In this document: piece by piece, positions 34,641-45,615 of the stretch
Numbering within the stretch: position 1 is the stretch's first letter
How the letters are laid out: each line of letters opens with the position of its first letter
Assembly: GCA_013399875.1 (NCBI GenBank)
Contig: VXAZ01000373.1
Span: forward strand, 372,001 to 436,000
Source: Gymnorhina tibicen
Taxonomy: Eukaryota; Chordata; Aves; Passeriformes; Artamidae
Length of the DNA: 64,000 nucleotides
Reading direction: 5' to 3'
Made by a program: the position numbers and the translations under genes
Notes under the pieces: generated by a model
What the model was told of the DNA's origin: nothing
Seen by the model: only the letters and a program-made list of their open reading frames with translations
Databases searched by the model: none

Positions 34641-37600
34641 TAGTAAGATATTACTGGAAGTTCTTCTGATTCTTCTTTCATTTACACAGAAAATGAGGAA
34701 TAACTTGAAATCAATGTCATTAAATTTGTCATGAAAGCAGGGATAACTGAGTTACAGAGTTTTTTACAGACTGGTAAAACTTTAGAAGGGATGCTATGTG
34801 CTAGTCAGACTGATTTATTCAGGTTAATCTTCCTCTTCACCACCACAGATGTGAGGTTAAAAGAAAAACATTCGTGTTTTGAAGTACACTGCTACGGAGA
34901 AGTCTCACATACCAGCTACTGCTTAACAGGTGCCAGCCTTGCCAACACTCCCAAATAACCCGACAAATCAGAGAGGTTTTGCCATATTCTTGCCACAAAA
35001 GAGATGCTCTCCGACCCGTTCACTCAAGGGATTAAATGGATCTCATTGGACACGTTCTGCAGTGAAAGTGGGTGGGGGAAGGCAACTTGGAAGGCAACTC
35101 TTCTGGCTATCAGCAGCACCCACTCCAGTACGGATATCAGATCAAACTGGAGGAGTGAGAAACACCAATGACAGAGCTCAAAGGTGATGGGGTATTTTTC
35201 CCTCATCACCTTGTGGCTACAGGTGACTCCTTGAGCCCAAACACAAAGAAGCTCTTGGGTTTGCCGGTGCTCTGTGTACAGAGCACGCTGCCTTTTGGAG
35301 AGGCAGAAGGAGGTATCCCAGCTTCTCCCAATAACAAATGAAGTTCAAGGCGGTGGCAGGGTAGAGGACAGAAAAGCCACCTTTGAAATTTGGATTTTCT
35401 GTTGTATTTTTACTTTCTACAGGGGTTAAATTGCCAAGACAAATCTTGTACCTCCAGCAGTTCCAAATCCCTCTGGCAATAAAAAAAATAAGGACTACCT
35501 ACTTGCTCCTTCCTAAAAGGAAAGGCTATGCATGTGCAACCACAGGAATGAAAATCTCTTGTATCTTCTATCCTGAGCTGTTGAATTGGAAAATAGGATT
35601 ACTACAACTCCCTGGACACAGCACAGCTTCTAGCACTGCTTCCCCGCCTCACATCCCCATTCTCATCTTGTTCTGAACCTGCAGCAATTAAATAAAATAT
35701 ATTTGCAAAGGAGTCCTGTGCTGATGGAAGGGGTGCACGTAGCTGTTCACCTGATCACCTCCCTCACACCCCTCTGATAACTCCTAATCAGCTGATATAC
35801 CTCAGGAGCAGCAAATAAGCTAAACTCTGATCTCAACCAGAGCAGTCTAGCTTTACTGGGTTTGATGAACTTCTTAAGGTATAACTGCTCATTGAAGCCC
35901 TTCATATTAAGAAAAACTCTTACACAGCTGTTTACAAGCTCATTCCATGTTCTTTTCAGCATAGCAAAGAGTTCAATGATTTACCACTCCTGCTTTCCCA
36001 TCTTTCTATCTGATCTTGCTGTCTAAGTAACATCAGATAAACCATAGACATTATAAAGATTTAAGCAACCCACCTTCCCCTTCTTCAGGATTTCTGAACA
36101 ACCTCCTGATGCACAGAGTGGAGGGCACACACCAGACTGGGGTTTCTTCTCATGCCCTGCTTCCCCAGCAAAATCCTTTGGCTCAGGCAACTAGTATGGC
36201 ATTAAACACACCCTCTATGTTTGCCATGGCACAGATGAATGTCTGGATCTCAGGGCTTGGGCAGAGACAAAGGCAGCAGCTCTCGCTGTAATCACAAGGG
36301 TTTGATGTGCTTGTGGTCTGTGTGTCACCACGCTCTCGCTGACACTCTGACAGGTGCTGCCAGTGACACGGGGAAACAAAATGTTTCCAAGTAGCCCGAT
36401 GTACACAGAACTGAGATCCTGACCAGGTGCAAGGAAGAGCATATTCCAGAAACTTACACCCCTTTGCTAAAAAAAAACCAAACCAAAAAACATTTCCCCC
36501 GCTCAGAGACCTATCCCAAGGTGCTGACCCCCAATTCATGTGTTACCAGGGACCTTTTCTACCAGTTACTTCACCTTCAATTCTCACTGCTCTCCTCCAC
36601 CCTGGCAGAACTGAGCAAGCAACCCAAGAGCAAACAATAAACTGTGACCTCTTTTACTCCATCCACTTAATACGTAACAGACTTTGCATTCCTGTAAGGC
36701 TGTCTGGGAAGTTATGGGGTTTGGTTTGCATCTACCAGGGGTTGCCTATTCTTTAGCTAAAAAAAGCCATATATACATGCAAACACATATACGTGTAGGT
36801 AGAGAAGTATGCACATATTTTTACCTCCCTCTCGCTCTATCATAAAAAATAAATTTTGCTATGCATATATGCATGTATATGTAGGCTAATTTCACACAGG
36901 AAATTTCCAGCTTGGGGTGAGCGGGGAAAATCTAACAAAGAAATGGCCCTTTTGACCCCTGGCATACCTGCCTTTTTTAGGAGGGGGTCGTTTCGTTAAG
37001 GAGATATTTTACACTTAGTTGTATCTTTGGGAGACATAACTACACACTCAAACACACACACACACAAACTGCTGGCTTTGAGCAGGCTAAACTGCAGAAG
37101 AGGAGAAGGAAATTTTGGGGGAGGAAAAAAACCTGTTCTTATAGAAAGCCAGCATTACCAGCTTCACAGGTATACTTTCAAAGCATCTCAAATGAGCTGG
37201 TGGGGGAAAAGAAAAGAAAAATACCTGTGTATGCAATTCCTGTGTAAACTTCCTCTGAGAGCCCTGGAGTTTACAGATGTTGGAGGACACAGGAAAGCAC
37301 CTGCCCACCAGCACTCTCTCACCTGATTAGAGACCCTGTTACCCTTTGGTCACCATAGGGCAGATGCTTCTTCACTGCTAGAGATCAGATACATCCATTT
37401 GAACCAACCTGACGAACTACACAAGCATCCAAATGTTAACAAAAGTCGACTTCATCACTCTAAAGAAAGCTGCTATGTGACTTCAGATTCCTTTCTAGTT
37501 TGTTCCTCAGTAGAACATCTATCACCTTTCAAAGAACCATTTGTAAGAGAAAGATCACCATTGTTCCTACCTGCCCGAGTTAGACAAACATATTGGAAAT

Positions 37601-40600
37601 TGTTTCATTGAAGAACAGCAATTAAGGAAAAGATTTCCCAGGCAATCTCTCATGGAATAGAAACAAGCCTTTTCCTGGAGTCCTTTTATTTTGCCACCTG
37701 TTCATATACAGTCTTAAAAATCTTATTGAGTGATTTTAGTAGATTTTAGGTTTTGGACTTTTAGCTGGGTTAGTGCTCTTGGTGTATTTAGTGTGCTTGT
37801 GGCAATCTAAAATCACTTTATAGAAGCTAACAAATAACATTAACCCCTTCAGCAGACAAGAAAACCGGGGTACAGAAAACCTAAGGGGTGCACTGAGAAT
37901 GCAAGAGGATTCAACACCCTCTAGTGTGACTGTTCAACGTATTCAATATATTTTACAGTATTTCAAATTTTTTTAAGGATAAATATCACTAAGAACCTTT
38001 GCATAAATAGCTGCAAAGCCATGGCTACTCTTTTGAAGACATGTCCTTGGAATAGTGCTTCTTTTTTCAGTAGTTTCATTCAGAGATCAGGCATTTTTTC
38101 ATAATGGGAACATTCAACATGATAAAAAAATGCTGCAACAGTTTATGGAAAACATAAAAAAGAAGAAGGAAGAAAAGAACACAAGCACTCTTGTCTTGCC
38201 TTAGGGCTCTTTGTTTATCCAACCTGAATTTAACCATCCCGTGGAACAATCAGCCCAGCCTATCTCTCTAAAGACAATACTTCAGCATTAATGCCAGCCA
38301 ACCTGATTGCAATCACTAACCTGGATTCAGCCCCAATTTATGGAAACGGCAAACTAAATTTTACCAGCAGCAGAATGAGCTAACACAAACACTGTCGTGA
38401 AGCCCTACCCTTTGTCAACACTTCACTCCTGTCTCCAGTCCTGTGTAATGGATTTGTTATATGTGTTTCCACATACCTTCTAACTGTGCTAGAGAAATTA
38501 TCACTTCATTGCATCACGCCAGTACTAAAAAGGCAGAAAGAAAAAAAGAACTGCAGCTTGATTGTTAGAATGGAAGAAGGAACCATTAAACTCCAGGTGT
38601 AATACAGAATTTGTACAGGGATCAAGACTGGAAGATGTTGCATGGGATGCAAGTTATGGATTATTGTGTCCAACTAACAGAAGGGGTTTGAATTAAAACA
38701 GCCAGGCAACTTTGAGGGTAGTCCTTGCAGTAAATAATAAAGAATGCACTCTGTGTGCAGTTAACACTATAGCTTTTATAATTACTGATGAAGTTGTTCA
38801 TTTGAAACATTTGTCTATTTGCTTTCTTTCTATGTTGTACAAGATCATTGTCCCAGGAAAACCAGATTAAGAGAGCAGTTCTGCCATGAACACAAAAAGG
38901 CTGGCAACATCTGTTAATGCAATGCTGCTGAAAGAATAGCTGACTCACAGATAGAATTGCAATGGATAAAGAAAGATTATATATGTCATTCCAGCCAAAG
39001 ATTACTAAAGGCTTTCTGTCAAACCTTACCAAAAAGAGAAGGTTTTCCCCTTTGAAAGCCATTCCATATTTAAAATGCTAAAGAAACTGTAGCTAAAAGA
39101 GGAGACCTGAAAGAGGGGAATTATTACAGAAAAAATTTCCTCTTCTTTTTCCCCTCCCTTGCTGAAAACTGGTGTTGGAAAGATGTACCTATATGTAAGA
39201 AAAGTGGAAAATTTATTTTTGTCCCCTTAAGTTCTTTTGCCACAGTTACTTAAAAAAACCAAAAAACCAAAACAAAATATGAAAGGACAAATCCCTTGAA
39301 ACATGTCTTAGAAAGGAAGGAAGAAAAAGTAACAAATTTCCAAATGATTCCTTCAACAGGAAAAAAAAGAGACTTTTTTCATATAGATTTTTTCCCATCA
39401 GAAATAAAATTTGACACTGTCACTTTCCTTTTTTTTTTTAATGAAAAAATGTTCCCTCATGCCTAACCATGCTTCTAACAACTTGCTTTGGTGGCCTCAG
39501 TTTGCACACATTCCCTCCTCCTCACTCTTCAGAGAGCAGAGAGATCACTACATCCTTGACATCTCGTGGTGATGTATATGAGGAGGAGGAGGAGAGAAGA
39601 TAAGGCCATTCACAGTATCAGCTTGGAAATCCTGCTTAAATCTCTCTTCCCATCAACTCCTGCTTGTTGAGCTCCAGCCTGCACAGCCAACGACCCTGCT
39701 TCTCAGACAGGGCAAACAGTGGCCTGATTCTACAACTGGGTCTCATCTCCATCCAGCTGCAAACTCACCCACGTAGATGCTGCTTCTTAGAGGATTTAGG
39801 GCCACTGGTGCTGCTTTCCCTGGCTTTTGTTGGACACGTCAATACTATCTTTCTATGAAAGCAGGAGTATTCACTGAGGAGTGTGGTGTTGTTCACCAGG
39901 AGGAAGAGACCTGGAAACCAGCCTGGAGTTACACAGCAACTAGTGCCTCTGTGGAAGAGCAGAACTTCCAGTTGATGTGCAGAGCATTGCTACATGCTTT
40001 CCACTTCCTTTTATTTCCTCTGATTTGACTAGAGTCCTGGTTCAAAGGCATTAGAAATCTGACCTAATTCTGCCCACATCAACCCTCACAGTACTCACAG
40101 TAACACCTGTTTCTTACACTTGATAAGCCCAGAGCGACCAACTACAAAGAGCAGAATAAAATGTCTCTGCAGCAGCTAGGAATTGCCCTAAGATTTCACA
40201 AAAAAAATCAGCCTGCATCCTGCTGGAGAACTGCAAGGAAATAAATGGTGCCTTTTAAACTGGCATGCCTCCAAAGGGCAATATCTGAGCTTTACTCTTT
40301 CAGTTATTCCCATTAAAAAAATAAAATTATCAGAAATGTTTATTCAACAGTGAATAAAATGCTCAAATCAGATAGGCTTTATCTGATAGTAAGGTAATGA
40401 CTGACTACCAAATCACATGGCAGAAAAACATTTTTTGTGGATGTGGTAATATGTCCTCACCTGAAAACCTCCAGTTAAACAACAGTGAGGTGGGGGGACC
40501 ACAGATAAGAACAGCGAAGTCACGTAACACAGAGCAAGTCTCTCTGGTGAAAAAAAAGCCCCAACTTTTGGGCAACCACCTACAAACAGAGTTCTGTCTC

Positions 40601-41099
40601 AGCTATGGCAAGGGATCCTATTGCCTTTCAATGAATTGTCCCCTGACTACATTAACCTGGGCAGCTGACTATGAGCAGGCATTTCTGTATTTTATTTCTG
40701 TGACTCCTATTGCAGGCAATGACAGCTTCTGCAAGACTTCTACTATTTACATAAAATTCATGAAAAATAGGGGGATTTGTTGCCTTATATAACTAGTATT
40801 GTGCAATTTATCTAGAAGTTTTAGTTTAGCTCACAGAAAAAGGAAAAAAACTCAACTCTACATTCTCAGGAGGCATTCTTTAAAAGTTCTTAGACAATTA
40901 CATGGCAGTAAAGTTCACAAGAAGCAATTTACTTTCTCTAAATTCAATATACACTAAGTTGGTGGCAATTTTCAATCCTATTGTATTCACAGCTGCTTTA
41001 ATGCTCTGTGGAAGTAGCAATTTCGTTGCTAACCATTAATCTTCAAACATTTTTAGAAGCTCATAAGAGTAAGCCTGGAAAGTCACAGTATTAGAGAGC
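34641..41099. other. Non-coding stretch with several simple repeats
   Basis: Simple sequence includes (AC)n at 37052-37066, GAG repeats at 39580-39595, a T-run at 39429-39439, A/C tracts at 36469-36500 and 39252-39278, and an alternating purine-pyrimidine stretch near 36767-36885. Frames of up to about 133 codons (38661-39062 minus, 40397-40792 plus) are unrecognised and have no splice or start context that supports a gene. Confidence 0.5.
36861..36874. repeat. 14-bp perfect palindrome in alternating tract
   Basis: ATGCATATATGCAT is its own reverse complement and sits in a longer alternating purine-pyrimidine, AT-rich run. Such runs can extrude cruciforms but are common in vertebrate DNA. 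No function is implied. Confidence 0.9.
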
Positions 41100-41210
41100 A
41101 CAGGGATGACATAGACCCCGAAAGGTCATCTAAGCAGGATCAGCAATGCCTAAACCACTTCTGGCAAATGTTTCTTTAACCTCTTCATAGGAAACTGAGA
41201 TGGTGAAGGG
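41100..41210 (-). mobile_element. Older CR1-type fragment, reverse orientation
   Basis: Plus-strand words GACCCCGAAAGGTCATCTAA, CTTCTGGCAAATGTTTCTTT, AACCTCTTCATAGGAAACTG and GATGGTGAAGG match the reverse complement of an old CR1 3' region (GACCTCGAGAGGTCATCTAG, CCTGACAGGTGTTTGTCTAACCTG, then ATGATGGAGATTCC). The element's 3' end is on the left. It is more diverged than the plus-strand copy beside it, so it is older. Confidence 0.6.
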
Positions 41211-41214
41211 ACAA

Positions 41215-41501
41215 ACACACAGCAAACCACTAACAGAGACCAAAGACTTCAAACTGAGAAATATTCCAAAACATGCTTTCCTCACATGGATAAATTTCCC
41301 TGTTAATCTCACTAAAAGGGTTATCAAGCACTGGAACAGGCTGCCCAGGTAAGTGGTGGAATCACAGTCTCTGGAGGTATTTAAAAGATGTGTGGATGTG
41401 GCACTTAGAGACATGGTTTGGTGTTGGACTTGACAGTGCTGGGTAAACGGTTGGACTCCATGATCTTAAAGGTGTTTTCCAACCTAAATGATTCTATGAT
41501 G
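41215..41501 (+). mobile_element. CR1 LINE, 3'-terminal fragment
   Basis: The part from 41311 is unmistakable: AAAGGGTTATCAAGCACTGG, AACAGGCTGCCCAGG, AAGTGGTGGAATCACAGTCT, GGAGGTATTTAAAAGATGTG, TGGATGTGGCACTTAGAGAC, ATGGTTTGGTGTTGGACTTG, then TTGGACTCCATGATCTTAAA and TTTTCCAACCTAAATG, with the terminal ATTCTATGATG ending at about 41501. This is the tail of a bird CR1 subfamily different from the one at 6620. The 5' limit is uncertain; 41215-41310 is weaker. The 94-codon minus frame over this region is its antisense shadow. Confidence 0.92.
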
Positions 41502-43236
41502 AAGTAAATCCCTGATAATCTTTTTGAAGACAAGCCAAATACATCTGCAGCTGTCACTCGCCTAAAGGCAATGGTATATCAAGATAATGCATCTGTATTC
41601 AGCACCACACGTTGGCAGCAGCTTGGTCACGCAGGACCCACACGGAGGAAGGAGGCTGCTCTTTAACCATTGTATCAAGTGGGATACTTTAGTACTGGAT
41701 GAATGAGTGCCAACTCAGCAGCTAGATAGAGGTTCCCTTATCCAGTGCATTTACACTGTTGCTTCAGCCCCACCACACCTGTGCCAGACTGTTTCCACAC
41801 CCTTGGGAGAGATTAAGAGGGTCTTCAGGAAGCCCACTCTGCCCTAACTGCTGGGCGCTTTGTAGGCTCCCTGAGGAAGGGCAGGGAAGGATTGGATATG
41901 TATTCGGGACAGAGACAACAGGAGCCCCACAGCCTGCAAGGTAGATCCCCAAAAGGACCTTCTGCTTCAGGACACCTCTTGAGAAGGCCATCATAAAAAC
42001 TCAGACTCCTGTCATGTGGATCCAATTTTCCAACTGTCAGATTTTTTCCACCCAATTAATTAACCAATGTTGTTGACCTCAATATTGCCATCATTTTCAC
42101 CATCAGCCTTGTAATCCACCTCAGGTTCACCGAGGTGAAGCCAGTGAAGAGGAAATCTATTTTATTGTTCAAATAGTCAATCCAAAGAGAAGCTGGATAT
42201 CATTACAGTTACACATTGCACGTTTATCTGTTCCAGTGCAACATACAATTCATATTACGCAAATGCATTAGCAGTATTGCATTTATATAACAGCAAAGAA
42301 AATTAAGAATGGCCCTAGCAAGGAAAATACTAATCAGCTCGCTCTATCAAGCAAGTAACTTTAAAACAAATTGTAGCAGCCTACAGATGCCTTTTAGTTA
42401 GCCAAGAACTGCTCATCCAAACACAAATAACAGACATTTGAGTCAGAAATTTCACTGATATGAACATTTTAATGAACATTTTGGTACTGATATTTAAAGA
42501 GGCTGTAATTTTAATAAGAAAGAAAAAAACCCACCAACAAACACTTGGGATTTGAGAAAGAAATTCCCAGTAATTAACTTATCATTTGCTTAAGAAAAAG
42601 ATTTTTCTTTTTTTTTATAAGTACACTGCGTTCTCATCCCCAACTGGTTCCACGCACTGCTCCAAATGCTAAGTATCTATAGAACAGCTCCAGCTTCGAA
42701 CTATGCTAATGACCAGACATCAAGAATTTTTTCTGGGCATGAAAACAATTTCACTCTTGGACTGAGTTATCTGAAGGAGACATTGCTGTGTTTGCTATCT
42801 GGAACAGTTTAATGCAGAAGTAGAGGACTTCAATTAAAATCATTTTGGCAAAACCTGCATGGCTTTTGGAGGGCTTCACTTTATGTTTGAGCTGGACTTA
42901 GATCCCAAACATTTGCAGCAGACTGAAGAATGCCTGTTCTCTGATGCAGTGAGGATTAACCTCCAACTTTGAATGCTCATCTGACAAAGTATACAGCAAA
43001 AAGAAAACACAAAGTGGCTCAAAAAAATCTGAGTACAATTTCAATTAAGTCAAGGATTACGGTACATAGAGATCACTTGCCTATTACACATAGTAATAGT
43101 AAAACAGACAGCACAATGTCTATTAAAGATATGCTACATGTATTCTCACAAGCACAGAAAATGCAATGATCTCAATGGTTAAAATTCTAATTATCTTCTA
43201 GTGGACACTAAGGAAAAGAAGTGGTACTTTCTGGAT
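41502..43236. other. Non-coding stretch, possible conserved element
   Basis: Holds an A/C tract at about 42522-42544. The segment 42060-42300 has many AT-rich transcription-factor-like words and the interrupted palindrome TTCACC-GA-GGTGAA at 42126-42139, giving it the look of a conserved non-coding element, which cannot be shown from one genome. No gene or repeat family was recognised. Confidence 0.45.
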
Positions 43237-43259
43237 TCTTCAGCCTAAGAACATGAACT
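43237..43259 (+). repeat. 23-bp word repeated at 45109
   Basis: The 23 bases beginning TCTTCAGCC and ending CATGAACT are identical to 45109-45131, 1,872 bases away on the same strand. The flanks do not match. An exact match of this length between two sites in 64 kb is very unlikely by chance, so it is probably the remnant of a local duplication, a filler insertion at a break, or pieces of a short unrecognised repeat. Confidence 0.85.
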
Positions 43260-45108
43260 TTCAATACCTCAAAGACTTTGTTTCATGGGTAGTTTCTCAT
43301 GCAATAGTGTTTCTTTATTGCATGTGGATTATTGTAACACTTTTAGCATAAACTCAGAGGGGCGGGAAAAATGCTTTCCACAAGTCTTGATTCTATTCCA
43401 AAGTAGAGAGAAAGAAAAACACCCACTGGCCTACTTGAATATTGAAATAGGTCCTTAGCAACTGGAGCCAACGTGACCTGGAGTTTGTCAGTGCTGAACA
43501 CAAGCATGCAAGTTCCAGTGGGCTTACTGTTCCTCGTGCACCTACGGGTAGTTTTTGGCCGGCTCATTTAAACCCTCACCACACAGCTTGGCAATGGATT
43601 CCAGGCACTGAAACTTCAATGGCATTTTAGACACAGGGGTTTAATTTGGTTTGGCTTGGTCTGAGTTTTAGACGCTCGCCTGCCATGTGATTTGACAGCA
43701 GGCCCCTGCTCAGCACTGAGCTGTACCTCCTTGCCCCTATCCCTCCTGGTACTGAGAACACAGTGAGAATCAAGACTGATGATTACTGCCTGTGAGAAAA
43801 GTTTTTTTAATATGGCAGGTAAGCAGAATATTCAGGTGTCTGGTCTGCAAGGAAACAAGACACAATTTCTCCAAATCAAGTTCTAGCACAAACTGCTTAC
43901 CCACAACATTAAACATGCTGACAAAGTATGGGCTGAAATTAACATCATTTTTTTTTTTGCACAGCCAGAATATAGGAGTGACATGCCAAACCAGAGGATG
44001 GAATTAGCAATTAGTGTCACTTGGCTTCACTGTTCAATATGCATACATGAAGAGGCATGACAGCAGATCCAGACGGATAACATGAGGAAACGGTTGGAAC
44101 ATGGTGGGATCAGGATGTTGTGCAATTTAAACAAACTGTGTCTAATATCAAGCAGGATGAGTCACAAGCATGCAGATGATCCCCAAGGTTTCTCAGCGAG
44201 CGGATGCGGATCTCCGTTCTTCTTTCACGAGTGTGCAAAAATTATCTTTAAATGCAAAACTCCTCCATTTTTTGTGTCATGTTGAATAAATCAAATAGTG
44301 GTACAGTCCTTCTTGGACATGGCATTAGGCAGCTTATTATGACATTTGACTTTACAACACTCACAATTGTCAGAGCAGACCTTGCATTGTGGCATTGTGC
44401 CAGAAAGCACAACCACTTAGTGTTGCAGGGCAGCATTATTTTCACTGCTGGTTCAATGTGTGAAACTACTGGGTAGGCAGAAACACAGGCGAGATAGAAA
44501 ACTAACTCAAATGACAGCGAATAACCGGGCCTTCTTATTGATTTAATCCCTAAAATGTACAGTTCTGTGGATGGTGATATGCCATTCTCATTAACTCAAA
44601 CCAGAAGGAAAACTGTAAACACATACAGTAAAGCAGAATAAGAGTCTGAATTCCCAGATTTCAAACCCTTGAACAACCAGTTCAAACTCAATTGCTCCGT
44701 CCTGGGGGAAAAAAAAAAGACAGCAATGCCTCCAATTTCAAAGTCTAATTAGAGACTTCTCTAATGTATCCAATACTTATTTCAAGGTTTACATTTACGA
44801 AGGTTTTCAGAGAAACTGGCCCATCATTGCTTGAATAAGGTTGTGTTTTAGTTTGGCTTTCTGTAAAAGAGAAAGGATAATACACACACGTGTGAATATG
44901 TACATGGATTTACTCTTCACGTACAAAGGTCCTGTTTTGTATCTGAGAGCAAAAAGAGAAAATCACATAACTGAAAATGAAGAATAGACATTTAAATACC
45001 CAAATTCACTGCCTGAAATGCCCTTGCTTAACCATCTATGATGTTCTCCAGAGGCACGTTGCATCAGTATTTCACAGCATACACTGCAAGACCATGTGGA
45101 GGAACTAC
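43260..45108. other. Non-coding stretch, nothing recognised
   Basis: A T-run lies at 43948-43958. Frames are under 75 codons. The segment 44240-44460 reads like unique, possibly conserved sequence but shows no defined motif structure. Confidence 0.5.
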
Positions 45109-45131
45109 TCTTCAGCCTAAGAACATGAACT
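45109..45131 (+). repeat. Second copy of the 23-bp word
   Basis: Identical to 43237-43259 and in the same orientation, with unrelated sequence on both sides. Confidence 0.85.
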
Positions 45132-45497
45132 GTTTACGAGTGCAATATTTCACCGTGCACAGAAAGAAAAATATTAGCACTGGCTACCTTAGTAGAAAAT
45201 CCATCTTCTGATTTTCAGCAGCAGAGATTTTAAAGACTTTGTAAAAACCTAAAATCTTTATGCAAACTGATAGATTATGCCTAGATTCATCTAGGACAGA
45301 AGTGTTTGTAACTGCATGAAAGAGCTAGAGAAATACTGTAGGTTTCTTCAAGGCATGAACTTCTCTACTTTTTCCATAGCTTTCCAAGCTCTACAACACA
45401 ATCTTTTGGACTTACACAGATTGACACTATTTCATTTGGTCAGCTATGATATACACAAAAGAATTAACTTCAGTCTGTGGTAAATTAGTATTAATTA

Positions 45498-45615
45498 TCC
45501 TTGGACTACTCCACGGATGTACTCTCCACCAAAGACAGCTCATACAAACATAGAATGATTCTATCCTCCTTGGACTACTTCACAGATGCATTCCACTAAA
45601 CACATCTCATACAAG
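45498..45615 (+). repeat. Imperfect duplication, period about 69
   Basis: TCCTTGGACTACTCCACGGA at 45498 and TCCTTGGACTACTTCACAGA at 45567 begin two related segments of about 50 bases (45498-45547 and 45567-45615), both ending in CTCATACAA. Several substitutions and a short deletion separate them. The intervening ATAGAATGATTCTAT recalls a CR1 tail octamer, but no CR1 body is attached. Confidence 0.85.

Noticed and set aside
41130..41414. 94-codon minus-strand open frame
   Set aside because: It spans the CR1 fragments and reads antisense to the plus-strand tail.
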